The position numbers and the translations under genes are program-made. DNA of 64,000 nt from Streptomyces aureus. GTDB taxonomy: Bacteria > Actinomycetota > Actinomycetes > Streptomycetales > Streptomycetaceae. The notes under the pieces are model-generated. The model ran no database searches. It saw only the letters and a program-made list of their open reading frames with translations, and was not told the origin of the DNA. The DNA is taken from assembly GCF_000725495.1 (NCBI RefSeq), contig NZ_JNZD01000004.1:620001-684000 (forward strand). Direction: 5' to 3'. Position 1 is the first letter of the stretch, and each line of letters opens with the position of its first letter. This document shows, one piece after another, positions 20,367-28,472 of the stretch.

Positions 20367-20784
20367 GGCGGTCCTCCAGCCAGTCGGTACGTCGGCCCTC
20401 TGGACTTGTCTCCCGCGTACCCACCCCCCGAGCCCCCACTCACCCCGCCGCACGGGGGACGACACCCGGGTGGCGCAACACGCACACGGGGAGTGAACGC
20501 TGGGCCCCGAAACCGAGCAGGCGCTCACCCCACCGTGCAAAAGAACGGCACCCAGGAGTGCAGCCGGGTCGCGCCGAGGGCGGCAAGCACCCACGCGGGA
20601 CCCGAAGCCCACGCCCCCACCACTCACCCCGTCGTACGGGGAAGGGCACGTGGGCGGGAGCGACCGGGACCACGCCGCGCGAACGGCCGGCAGACCCGTC
20701 GGCCCGGAGTCCGCAGCGCCGCCTCTCTGAGACGCATGTCGGCGGAACCGGCTCGCGGCGCGCCACCGGGGCGGTCCGGCGGTG
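20367..20784. other. Non-coding gap with a duplicated hairpin
   Basis: About 420 bp with no gene I can support. The sequence CACTCACCCCG(C/T)CG(C/T)ACGGGG occurs at 20437-20457 and 20621-20641, each able to form a 5- to 6-bp CCCCG/CGGGG hairpin, about 184 bp apart. The surrounding sequence also shows looser similarity, suggesting an old duplication. Confidence 0.5.
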
Positions 20785-21456
20785 CTACCCGGCCGGCGCC
20801 GCCGCGTGGGCCGCCCGTGCCGCGGCGGCGAGGCCGGGACGGGGGCTGGACAGCACCGGCACCGAGGTCGTGGTGAACCGGCCCGCAGACGTCATGGACG
20901 CCTGGGCGAGGACGATCGCGTCGGCGTCGGTGACCGCGTCGGCGGCCTCGGCCACCAGCTTGGCGCAGCCGTCCGTGTCCCCGGCCTCGAACAATGCCCA
21001 CGCGCGCTCGACCAGGGCCGTCCGGACCTCGACGGGGCGGCCCGCGCGGCGGGCCTCCTCCTCGACGAGCGCGACGGTCGGTTCCAGGGTGCTCGCGACC
21101 GTCGCGAGGACGACGACCCGGGGCCCGGCGGCCACCGCCGCGGCGGCCATCGGACGGTCGACCCGGAGCACGGAAACGCCGACGTCGGTCCGTTCGGCGA
21201 CGGCGCCGATGGTCGAGCAGGTGCACAGGACGACCCCGGCGCCCTCGGCGACGGCGCCGGCCAGCATCGCCCGCACCTCGCCGGCCACCGCGTCCGGCCC
21301 CTCGCGCCGGGCACGCGCGAGCAGCTCCTCGTCCACCAGGTGCCGCAGTGCGAGGCCTGGGTGGTCGGCGTCCCGCAGGGCGTCGAAGACGGGTATGTGC
21401 GCCGGGGAGGTGTGCAGCAGGGCGACCGGCGCGGACCGGGCGGGATGCGCGGGCAT
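20785..21456 (-). CDS. Aspartate/glutamate racemase family protein
   Basis: A 223-residue member of the Asp/Glu/hydantoin racemase fold. Family enzymes use two Cys as acid and base. Here one is visible in VLCTCSTIGA, while the second motif reads IVLAQASMTSAG without Cys and the first reads LLHTSPAHIPVF, so a two-cysteine racemase mechanism is doubtful; an isomerase or lyase of the same fold is possible. Its ATG (21456) overlaps the TGA of the acetyltransferase gene by one base, indicating translational coupling in a panD - GNAT - racemase run. Confidence 0.78.
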   Translation of the reverse strand: MPAHPARSAPVALLHTSPAHIPVFDALRDADHPGLALRHLVDEELLARARREGPDAVAGEVRAMLAGAVAEGAGVVLCTCSTIGAVAERTDVGVSVLRVDRPMAAAAVAAGPRVVVLATVASTLEPTVALVEEEARRAGRPVEVRTALVERAWALFEAGDTDGCAKLVAEAADAVTDADAIVLAQASMTSAGRFTTTSVPVLSSPRPGLAAAARAAHAAAPAG

Positions 21457-21800
21457 CAGAAGCGTCCGGGATGCGCCTTGAGCCAGTCCACGGCGGCGCT
21501 CAGCAGCACCGGGTCGGCCACGGGGGCCTCCTTGGGGTGCCGCTCGGCCCACCGCACGACGTACGGGCAGAGCGGGGCGACGACGACACCCTCGCGGGCG
21601 GCGATGCCGTACAGCTCACGGGCGAGGGACCCGGCGATGCCCTTGCCCTCGTGCTCCGGCTCCACGATCGTGTGCACCGGGACGAGGGCGCGCGCGGGCT
21701 CCTCCAGGACGAAGTACTCGATGTGTCCGACCACTTGGCCGTCGGCGACGGCCTCCAGGCGGCCGCCCGGCCGGTCGTCGCGGATCTCGATGTCGCTCAC
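21456..21800 (-). CDS. Small GNAT-fold acetyltransferase (YjdJ-type)
   Basis: A 114-residue minimal N-acetyltransferase-like protein of the COG2388 kind. The acetyl-CoA loop region reads VEPEHEGKGIAGSLARELYG and is followed by the typical VVAPLCPYVVRWAERHPK. Substrate unknown. I take GTG 21800 (VSDIEIRDD) because GAGGAG lies 5 bases upstream; a GTG two codons earlier would overlap that site. The stop overlaps the racemase start. Confidence 0.82.
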   Translation of the reverse strand: MSDIEIRDDRPGGRLEAVADGQVVGHIEYFVLEEPARALVPVHTIVEPEHEGKGIAGSLARELYGIAAREGVVVAPLCPYVVRWAERHPKEAPVADPVLLSAAVDWLKAHPGRF

Positions 21801-21847
21801 GGGCACTCCTCGGGTCCTGGGTCCTGCGTTACCGCCGGGGCCGCCAG

Positions 21848-22273
21848 TCAGAGGCCGGCGGGCACGGCCTGCGGGCTGCGCTCCTGGTCCGAGCCCGGTA
21901 CCGGCTCGGACGGGTCGGCGCCGAGGGACACGATCCGGTTGTCGCGGTCCACGTGCACGACCTGCGGGCGCAGCGCACGCGCCTCGGCGTCGGTGACCTG
22001 AGCGTAACTGATGATGATCACCAGGTCACCGGGGTGCACGAGATGGGCCGCCGCACCGTTGATCCCGACGACACCGGAGCCGCGCTCGCCCTCGATGACG
22101 TACGTCTCCAGCCGTGCACCGTTGGTGATGTCGACGATGTGGACGAGCTCACCGGGCAGCAGGTCCGCGGCGTCGAGCAGATCGGCGTCGATGGTGACGG
22201 ACCCGACGTAGTGCAGGTCGGCCTGGGTGACCGTGGCACGGTGGATCTTGGACTTGAACATGGTTCGAAACAC
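21848..22273 (-). CDS. panD: Aspartate 1-decarboxylase
   Basis: Makes beta-alanine from L-aspartate for pantothenate/coenzyme A, using a pyruvoyl group formed by self-cleavage. The 141-residue proenzyme carries the cleavage site Gly24-Ser25 in HYVGSVTID at the standard position, plus [14 protein letters not shown] and [17 protein letters not shown]. The GTG start at 22273 (GGGAG 8 bases upstream) gives the standard numbering; an ATG four codons later is the alternative. A C-terminal extension follows [11 protein letters not shown]. First gene of the run that continues into the acetyltransferase, 47 bp downstream. Confidence 0.95.
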   Translation of the reverse strand: MFRTMFKSKIHRATVTQADLHYVGSVTIDADLLDAADLLPGELVHIVDITNGARLETYVIEGERGSGVVGINGAAAHLVHPGDLVIIISYAQVTDAEARALRPQVVHVDRDNRIVSLGADPSEPVPGSDQERSPQAVPAGL

Positions 22274-22429
22274 GGAAGGACTCCCGAATCGTCAGCTCCC
22301 TGCCTGCTCCTGCAGGTCAAGGGCGGTCTCCGGAGACTACCTCGATACGCCCCGCCCGGTCAGCCTCCCCTGGGTGTTCGAGACCCCACACCCGCCCGCC
22401 GCCAGGGCGTTTCGCGCCACCTCTCGGCA

Positions 22430-22485
22430 TGACGGGTCGGAACGCGGCGCGGGCCAGTCCCGAACACGTGACGGGTCGGAACGCG
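22430..22485. repeat. Direct 17-bp repeat between panD and the PLP gene
   Basis: TGACGGGTCGGAACGCG occurs at 22430-22446 and again at 22469-22485, 39 bp apart. The 254-bp gap 22274-22527 holds no gene and must contain the panD promoter and the end of the six-gene operon, so the repeat may be a regulatory site. No clear terminator hairpin was found after the operon's last gene. Confidence 0.6.
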
Positions 22486-22527
22486 TGCGGGCGGCTCGGG
22501 CACAGCCCTGGCCGCGTCCCTGGGGTT

Positions 22528-23742
22528 TCACCCCTTGAGAGCGGCCGCCCGCCCCGCGAGCAGCACCCCCAACCCCTCCCCCAGATCCCGCTTCAAGTCG
22601 GACATCGCCTCGAAACCCGCATGCAGGCGCAGCAGCGGCCCCCGGCCCGGCCAGGTGTCGGGCAGGCGGCGGGAGACCGGGTCCGTGGGGACGATCAGGC
22701 TTTCGTAGCCGCCGTAGCTGTGGCCGAGGCCGAAGAGGCGCAGGTGGTCCAGCATCGCGTCGATGTCCGGCTTGCCGAAGGACGGATCGAGTTCCACGCC
22801 GAACAGGCCTGCCGCGCCGGTGAAGTCGCGGCGCCACAGGGCGTGGCCGGGGTCCCCCGGGAGCCCCGGGTGCAGGACCGCCGCGACGCCTTCCCGTCCC
22901 GCGATCCAGTCGGCCAGTTCCAGGCCCTGTTCCTGGTGGCGGGCCATGCGCACGCCGAGGGTGCGCAGGCCGCGCAGGCCCAGATACGTGTCGTCGGCGC
23001 TCGCGCACTGACCGAGCCGCATCGCCGCGGCCCGGACGAGCGGGTAGCTCTCCTCGGTGCAGACGACCGCCCCGAGGATGCTGTCCGCGTGCCCGGTCAG
23101 GTACTTGGTCGCGGAGTGCACCACCGCGTCGACGCCCGCGCCCAGGGCCAGCGGGCGGTGGAACACGGGCGTGGCCCAGGTGTTGTCGGCGACGGTGGCC
23201 ACCCCGCGGGCCCGGCACACGGCGGTGAGGGCCGGGATGTCCTGCACCTCGAAGGTGGTGGAGCCCGGGGACTCGAGGTAGAGCAGCCGTGTGTGCGGGC
23301 GGATCAGCCGCGCGATCGCGGCGCCGTCCGCGGTCGGGCGGTAGTACTCGGTTTCCACGCCCAGGGCGGCGAGCGAGTCACAGAACGTGCGGGTCGGCAG
23401 GTATACCGAGTCGCTGACGAGGATGTGATCGCCGGCCCGGACGTACGCGAGGATCGTCGTGGTGATCGCCGAGAGGCCGGAGCACGTCGCCACCGCGGCG
23501 TGGCCGCCCTCCAGCTCGGTCAGCGCCTCCTCGAAGGCGCGGCTGGTTGGGGTGCCGAAACGGCCGTAGACCGGGCCGCCCCGCTTGAGCGGGTCGGCCT
23601 GGGAGGCGTCCATCTCGGCCACGTCCCGGTAGAGGACCGTGGAGGCGTGGTGCACGGGCGGGTTGACGTAGCCGCCCTGTCGGCGCGGGTCCGAACCGGC
23701 GTGCACATAGCGGGTGTCCGGTGCGTCGAGTGGCTCCTTCAC
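22528..23742 (-). CDS. Cys/Met-metabolism PLP enzyme (cystathionine gamma-synthase/lyase family)
   Basis: A 404-residue fold-type I PLP enzyme handling sulfur amino acids or their activated homologues by beta/gamma elimination or replacement. The Schiff-base Lys213 lies in HSATKYLTGHAD, the pyridine-binding Asp186 in VADNTW, and the phosphate-binding Tyr59/Arg61 in YGRFGTPTS; S-G-L-S-A (88-92) is also family-typical. It could be a housekeeping cystathionine lyase, but its GTG start (23742) overlaps the MFS stop as GTGA, making it the last gene of the six-gene operon and suggesting a pathway-specific sulfur or amino-acid-modifying role. Confidence 0.9.
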   Translation of the reverse strand: MKEPLDAPDTRYVHAGSDPRRQGGYVNPPVHHASTVLYRDVAEMDASQADPLKRGGPVYGRFGTPTSRAFEEALTELEGGHAAVATCSGLSAITTTILAYVRAGDHILVSDSVYLPTRTFCDSLAALGVETEYYRPTADGAAIARLIRPHTRLLYLESPGSTTFEVQDIPALTAVCRARGVATVADNTWATPVFHRPLALGAGVDAVVHSATKYLTGHADSILGAVVCTEESYPLVRAAAMRLGQCASADDTYLGLRGLRTLGVRMARHQEQGLELADWIAGREGVAAVLHPGLPGDPGHALWRRDFTGAAGLFGVELDPSFGKPDIDAMLDHLRLFGLGHSYGGYESLIVPTDPVSRRLPDTWPGRGPLLRLHAGFEAMSDLKRDLGEGLGVLLAGRAAALKG

Positions 23743-25001
23743 CGGCTCACCGCCGGTTCGGCCAGGGGCGTTTCGGGCACGGCGGGCCGCCGGAAGCGGC
23801 CCAGGACCAGGGCGAGCAGCGCCGCGACCACGCACTGGGCCGCCACCACCAGCCAGAACGTGCCGAGTTGGCCGTGGGAGCGGTAGTGGGCGAAGACGAA
23901 TCCGCCGACGACTCCGGCGAGGAGTCCGCCTACGCCGCCCGTGAGCCGCTGCACGCCGAAGGCGAACGCGGCGTTGCGCGGCAGGAGTTCGACGAGTTCC
24001 AGGTCGCAGCGGAGGAAGAGGAAGATCTCCCCGAGGGTGAACAGCGCGGTGCCGGCCAGCAGGGCCGGGGTGCCGCCGAGGGCCATGACCGCCATGCCGG
24101 CCGCCATCACGGCGAACGAACCGGCCACCAGCAGACGGTAGTCCGCCCGCGCGATCCGCTCGGCGAGCACCGGCTGCAGCACGACCACCATGGCGCAGTT
24201 GAGCAGCATCACCCAGCCCAGCGCCTTGATGTCGGACACACCGGCCGCGTACAGACCCATGAAGCTCTGGAAGAAGAAGTACAGGTAGTAGGCGAGGGCG
24301 GTGAACAGGATGGGCCGCAGCGCTCCCCGCAGCGCCGTCCATGTGCCGGCGGTCCGCTCCTCCCCCGCCGTCTCCGATACCGCCACCGGCCGGCGCGCGG
24401 CGGACTTCAGGGTGACCTGGTGGGCCGCGGTGATGAGCGCGAAGAGTCCGGCGAGACCGATGAGCAGTGCCATCGGGTCGGCGTCGACCAGCAGCGCGGC
24501 GAGCAACGGGCCGAGTCCCATACCGGCGTTGAGCGCGGCGCTGCTCACCCCGAGGAACAGCGGGCGCAGTTCGTCGGAGACGCTGGTGACGATGTACGCC
24601 TTGTTCGCCGGGAGGTACAGCGCCGGGCCGCCCGCGACGAGGACGACGGCCGGGTACGCCGCCCAGGGCACCTTGACGGCCACCCCGAGCAGCACCAGTC
24701 CGGCCGTGCGCAGGGTGAGCGCGAACACCATGGTCCGCTTGAGCCCGAGCCGGTCCACGACCGCGCCGCCCAGGATGCTGCCGCCGAACTGGATGAAGGT
24801 GGCCACCGCCACCAGCACCCCGGCGACCCGGACGTCCAGGTGGACGGTCTCGACCATGAGCACCCCGATGAACGGGGTGACCATGTAGCTTCCCAGCGCG
24901 ACGACGAACGACAGGACGATCAGGGCCTTGAGCGCGGACGGCAGACCGGTGAACGTCCGGTACTTCGCGGCGAGTCCGCCGCCGGTGCGCCCCCCGCTCA
25001 C
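23739..25001 (-). CDS. MFS transporter of the ATP-grasp/radical SAM operon
   Basis: A 420-residue major facilitator protein with about 12 hydrophobic segments; the loop between segments 2 and 3 reads GGAVVDRLGLKRT, the usual MFS A-motif region (GxxxDRxGxRR). It most likely exports the operon's product, giving self-protection. GTG 25001 overlaps the stop of the sulfurtransferase gene as GTGA, and its own stop overlaps the PLP gene start, so it is translationally coupled on both sides. No substrate can be read from sequence. Confidence 0.88.
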   Translation of the reverse strand: MSGGRTGGGLAAKYRTFTGLPSALKALIVLSFVVALGSYMVTPFIGVLMVETVHLDVRVAGVLVAVATFIQFGGSILGGAVVDRLGLKRTMVFALTLRTAGLVLLGVAVKVPWAAYPAVVLVAGGPALYLPANKAYIVTSVSDELRPLFLGVSSAALNAGMGLGPLLAALLVDADPMALLIGLAGLFALITAAHQVTLKSAARRPVAVSETAGEERTAGTWTALRGALRPILFTALAYYLYFFFQSFMGLYAAGVSDIKALGWVMLLNCAMVVVLQPVLAERIARADYRLLVAGSFAVMAAGMAVMALGGTPALLAGTALFTLGEIFLFLRCDLELVELLPRNAAFAFGVQRLTGGVGGLLAGVVGGFVFAHYRSHGQLGTFWLVVAAQCVVAALLALVLGRFRRPAVPETPLAEPAVSR

Positions 25002-25873
25002 GGCGAATCGCCCTCGCCGGTGGCCACCGGGCGCTCCGAGGGCAGGCCCCACTCGCTCCAGGAGCCGTCGTACACGGAGAGCCGGTCGTATCCCGCCAGG
25101 GTGGCGCCGAGCGCAAGGACACAGGCGGTGACCCCGGAGCCGCAGCTGAAGTACAGCCGCTCGCGGTCCCCGGCCGCCTCCTTCAGCGCCGTACGCAGTT
25201 CGTCCGCCGGGCGCATCCGCCCGCCGTCGTGCTGGAGTTCGCCGAAGGGGAGGCTGACGGAGCCCGGCATGTGGCCTCCGCGCAGTCCCGGGCGGGGCTC
25301 GGGGGCGGTGCCCGCGTAGCGTTCCCGGGTCCGCGCGTCGAGGACGGCGGCGTCCGGGTCGGCGAGGGCGGCGGCGACGGTGTCGGCGTCCACGATCAGA
25401 CCGGGCCGGGGCCGTGCGGCGAACGTGCCGCGCGGGCCGTCGTACGCGGCGGGCCCGTCGTCGACCGGGTGCCCTGCCGCGGTCCAGGCGGGCAGTCCGC
25501 CGTCGAGGACGGCGGCCCGGTCGAAGCCCATGGCGCGCAGCATCCACCAGGCACGGGCGCTGGAGTAGACGCCCTGGGCGTCGTAGACGACGACCGTGTC
25601 GGTGTCGTGCACGCCGAGGGCCCGCAACGCCTCGGCCAGCTCCTGGGTGCCGGGCATGGTGTGCGGCACCGCGGTGGTGTGGTCGGAGAGGTCCCCGTCG
25701 AGGTCGAAGGGGCGGGCTCCGGGAATGTGCGGGGCGCCGCCGCGGCGGGCGCCGACGGAGGCGTCGAAGAGGACCAGGCCCTCCTGCCCGAGCCGCCCGG
25801 CCACCCAGTCCGCCGCGACGAGCGGGCCGGGCACGCCGACGGCGTTGGTTCCAGCGGGTGTTGGGGTGCTCAT
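24998..25873 (-). CDS. 3-mercaptopyruvate/thiosulfate sulfurtransferase (tandem rhodanese)
   Basis: A 291-residue protein with two rhodanese domains. The N-terminal domain (about 15-135) lacks a catalytic Cys; the C-terminal domain has active-site Cys244 in the loop CGSGVT. The CGSGVT loop is the mercaptopyruvate sulfurtransferase type, whereas thiosulfate enzymes have CRKGVT. GGHMPGSVSLPF is also typical. It would carry a persulfide and hand sulfur to an acceptor. ATG 25873 overlaps the ATP-grasp stop by ATGA. Its place inside this operon suggests that it supplies sulfur for product assembly. Confidence 0.9.
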   Translation of the reverse strand: MSTPTPAGTNAVGVPGPLVAADWVAGRLGQEGLVLFDASVGARRGGAPHIPGARPFDLDGDLSDHTTAVPHTMPGTQELAEALRALGVHDTDTVVVYDAQGVYSSARAWWMLRAMGFDRAAVLDGGLPAWTAAGHPVDDGPAAYDGPRGTFAARPRPGLIVDADTVAAALADPDAAVLDARTRERYAGTAPEPRPGLRGGHMPGSVSLPFGELQHDGGRMRPADELRTALKEAAGDRERLYFSCGSGVTACVLALGATLAGYDRLSVYDGSWSEWGLPSERPVATGEGDSP

Positions 25874-27087
25874 GCGATACCTCCGGAGGACCGGGCGGGC
25901 CGCCACCGGGAGTTGTCGGAGAACCAGCCCGCCACGCGTTCGAGATTGGCGGCCACATCCTCCTCGCTGTCCCCGTCGACCACATAACCGGCCAGGAACA
26001 GACCGGACTTCACCCCGCCGTGGAACTCCTGGCCGACCGCCCCGGTGAACATCTCCTCGCGGACGCACGCGGGCCGTCCGGCCTCGGAGGGAAGCTGCTC
26101 CAGCACCCCGTTGTGCGGCGGGATGCACAGGGCGCCGGCGGGCCGGTACCCGGAGGTGTCCACCGTCGAGGGCAGACCGCACTCGGCGTACAGCCACTCC
26201 TTGTCCAGGTCGATCCCGAAGGCGTGCCGGACCATCGCGCTGATCATGCCCCCGCCGGTACGGCTGGCGATCTCGCAGAAGACCAGCCGGTCGTCCGGCG
26301 TGATCCAGAACTCGGCGTGGAACGCGGTCTGCGGCGGTGTCGGCAGTTCGGCCAGCACGGCCCGGACCGCCTTGACCAGCCGGTCGTACAGCGGGTCCTG
26401 GGGAGTGAGCGGCAGGTTGGCCACCCAGTCGTTGCTCCGGAACGAGAGGCAGTCGTTGACGTAGCGGAAGGGGTGGACGAAGACGATCTCGCCGCCGGCC
26501 ACCAGCCCGTCCACGTGGTACATCTGCCCGGGTACGAACACCTCGATCTCGCTGACGCCCTGCCACGGGGCGGCCAGGTAGGCGTCCAGCTCGGCCTCGT
26601 CGCGGACGATCGCCGCACCCAGCGAGCCCGACTCGGACACCGGCTTGATCACGACCGGGTAGCCGTGCTCGGCGACGAAGTCCAGGACGGTGAAGGCGGA
26701 GTCGATCCGCCGGTAGGCGGGCACGTCGACGGGTCCGCCCGCGAGGTGGTCCTTCATCACGACCTTGTCGCGGAAGGCCAGCGCGCTCGCGGTGTGCTGG
26801 CCCGGCAGGCCGAGCAGCTCCCGCAACCGCGCGGCCCGTACGACGTCGGCCTCGGCCCGGGCGAAGACCGCCTCGACCGCGAACGAACGGGCCAGCCGCA
26901 GCGCGGTCTTCTCGACCAGCTGGTTGGTGTCGTACGCGTCGAAGGCGTGCACGTGCGGGAGATGGGCGTAACCCGGCGCGTACTCGGGCGTGGTGACGAT
27001 GACCGGGACGATCCCCGATCCGGCCAGCCAGCGGTCGTACGGGGTCTTGGCGTAGGGCGTCTTGGCGAAGACGAGGATGTGGCGCAT
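25870..27087 (-). CDS. ATP-grasp ligase 2 of the unknown operon
   Basis: A 405-residue ATP-grasp protein, predicted to activate a carboxylate as acyl-phosphate and couple it to an amine or thiol. Nucleotide-binding Lys108 (FRDKVVMK) and Lys148 (YPVVIKPVSESGSLGA) and the metal/phosphate block FCEIASRTGGG (Glu272, Arg276) are present. The N-terminus MRHILVFAKT begins the pre-ATP-grasp domain. This architecture matches L-amino-acid ligases that build dipeptides; the substrates are unknown. The gene starts 19 bases after the radical SAM gene and its stop overlaps the sulfurtransferase ATG. Confidence 0.87.
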   Translation of the reverse strand: MRHILVFAKTPYAKTPYDRWLAGSGIVPVIVTTPEYAPGYAHLPHVHAFDAYDTNQLVEKTALRLARSFAVEAVFARAEADVVRAARLRELLGLPGQHTASALAFRDKVVMKDHLAGGPVDVPAYRRIDSAFTVLDFVAEHGYPVVIKPVSESGSLGAAIVRDEAELDAYLAAPWQGVSEIEVFVPGQMYHVDGLVAGGEIVFVHPFRYVNDCLSFRSNDWVANLPLTPQDPLYDRLVKAVRAVLAELPTPPQTAFHAEFWITPDDRLVFCEIASRTGGGMISAMVRHAFGIDLDKEWLYAECGLPSTVDTSGYRPAGALCIPPHNGVLEQLPSEAGRPACVREEMFTGAVGQEFHGGVKSGLFLAGYVVDGDSEEDVAANLERVAGWFSDNSRWRPARSSGGIA

Positions 27088-27106
27088 TGCGGGGTCTTCT
27101 CTCGGT

Positions 27107-28348
27107 TCAGGACGCGGACTCGACGAGGAGCGGCAGGCGGCGCCGCTCGGGGACCCGGGAGATCAGGCCGAGTTCCTCGGACAGCTCGGTGGCGAAGCAG
27201 CCGTCCTTGTACGTGCCGGCCATCCGCTTGGCGGTGAACGCCTCGATCTCGTCGTGGTCGAACTCCACGTCGTACGTGGTCTCTTCGGCGGTGACCGTGC
27301 GGGTCAGGATGCCGAGGTGCGGCTCGAAGGTGTTGACGCAGCCCACGATGTCCCCGATCTTCTCGCGGCGCCCCTCGGGCCCTTCGGAGAGGACCGCCTC
27401 CGGCGCGGGAATGGCGGCGAAGAGCTGGCGGCCGGCCCGGCACCAGCCGACGTGGCCGGGGAAGCCCATGGCCTTGATGCCGAACGTGCCGAAGTCCTCG
27501 CTGACGCCGAGCTGGAACCGGAGCGGAACCGCCTCGTGGAGCCACTTGAAGTCGCGGTAGGCCTGCTCGACCTCCTCGCGGCTCAGGCGCAGTTCGGGGT
27601 GGCGGTTGCCGTGGTCGGTGAAGTTGTTGAACCGGACGGTGGCCACGCCGAGCTTGTTGAAGTAGTGGGCGTAGCGCTCCAGCGAGGTGCGGCCGTGGTT
27701 GTGGCGGCCGACGGTCACCCCTATGTTGACGCGGAAGGCGTCCTCGGGGGCGACTCCCTCGTTGTACGCCTCGATGCGGCGCAGCACCTCCTCGGTGTCC
27801 GCGCCGGAGAAGACGCCCTTGATCGGGTACGACTTGTGATCGGTGACCTCGAGGTTCTCGTCGATCACGCCGTGGTACGTGATGGAGATGGTGCCGTAGC
27901 CGTTCTCCACCGCCCGGTCGAGGAGTTCGCGCCAGTTGTCGGCGAGCAGCGGGCGGCCGCTGGTCCAGGCGTCTCCCTTCTCCATCGTCGCGGTCGGGGT
28001 GTGGTCCAACTCCTGCCGGAACTCACGGTTGTTGGCCGGTCCGTAGAGGTTCATGAACTCGCCGTCGTAGGCGAAGCTGTCCACGTAGCGGGGGTAGACG
28101 TGGTACCCGTGCGACTGCAGGCCCTCCAGGATCCGGGGGCCCTCCTCCATGGCGAAGGACTTGTCGTACACCTTCTCGTAGTTGACGAACCAGCAGTGGG
28201 AGCACTTCTGGCCGCAGGTGTTCTTGCCGACCTTGGTGTCCAGGTCGAGGTAGATGTGGATGTCGTCCGGCTCGATGTCCTTGAAGGGCGTGGAGAACGG
28301 AACATCGCCGTGGAAGTCGTACGAAATCGGCGCATTCTGAACAGACAT
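27107..28348 (-). CDS. Radical SAM enzyme with SPASM-like C-terminal cysteines
   Basis: A 413-residue radical S-adenosylmethionine enzyme. Cys45-x3-Cys49-x2-Cys52 (NTCGQKCSHCWF) binds the [4Fe-4S] cluster that cleaves SAM. Further Cys at 303 (GWCRAG), 337 (DIVGCVN) and 384 (KDGCFA) could hold an auxiliary cluster as in SPASM/twitch proteins; this is inference. I do not recognise the subfamily, so the radical chemistry (epimerisation, C-C or C-S bond, rearrangement) is open. ATG 28348 follows GGGGGT. It lies between two ATP-grasp genes, implying that it acts on a building block or on a ligated peptide. Confidence 0.88.
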   Translation of the reverse strand: MSVQNAPISYDFHGDVPFSTPFKDIEPDDIHIYLDLDTKVGKNTCGQKCSHCWFVNYEKVYDKSFAMEEGPRILEGLQSHGYHVYPRYVDSFAYDGEFMNLYGPANNREFRQELDHTPTATMEKGDAWTSGRPLLADNWRELLDRAVENGYGTISITYHGVIDENLEVTDHKSYPIKGVFSGADTEEVLRRIEAYNEGVAPEDAFRVNIGVTVGRHNHGRTSLERYAHYFNKLGVATVRFNNFTDHGNRHPELRLSREEVEQAYRDFKWLHEAVPLRFQLGVSEDFGTFGIKAMGFPGHVGWCRAGRQLFAAIPAPEAVLSEGPEGRREKIGDIVGCVNTFEPHLGILTRTVTAEETTYDVEFDHDEIEAFTAKRMAGTYKDGCFATELSEELGLISRVPERRRLPLLVESAS

Positions 28349-28472
28349 GTGACCCCCGGTTGGATGATGCGGTCAGGAACGAGGCAGGAAGGCTGGGCGG
28401 AGCGGGAATCGGCCGAAGGGCGCGGAGGCGCGGGATCGGCCGGAGGGCGGGGAAGCGCGGGGCGCCTCCGCG

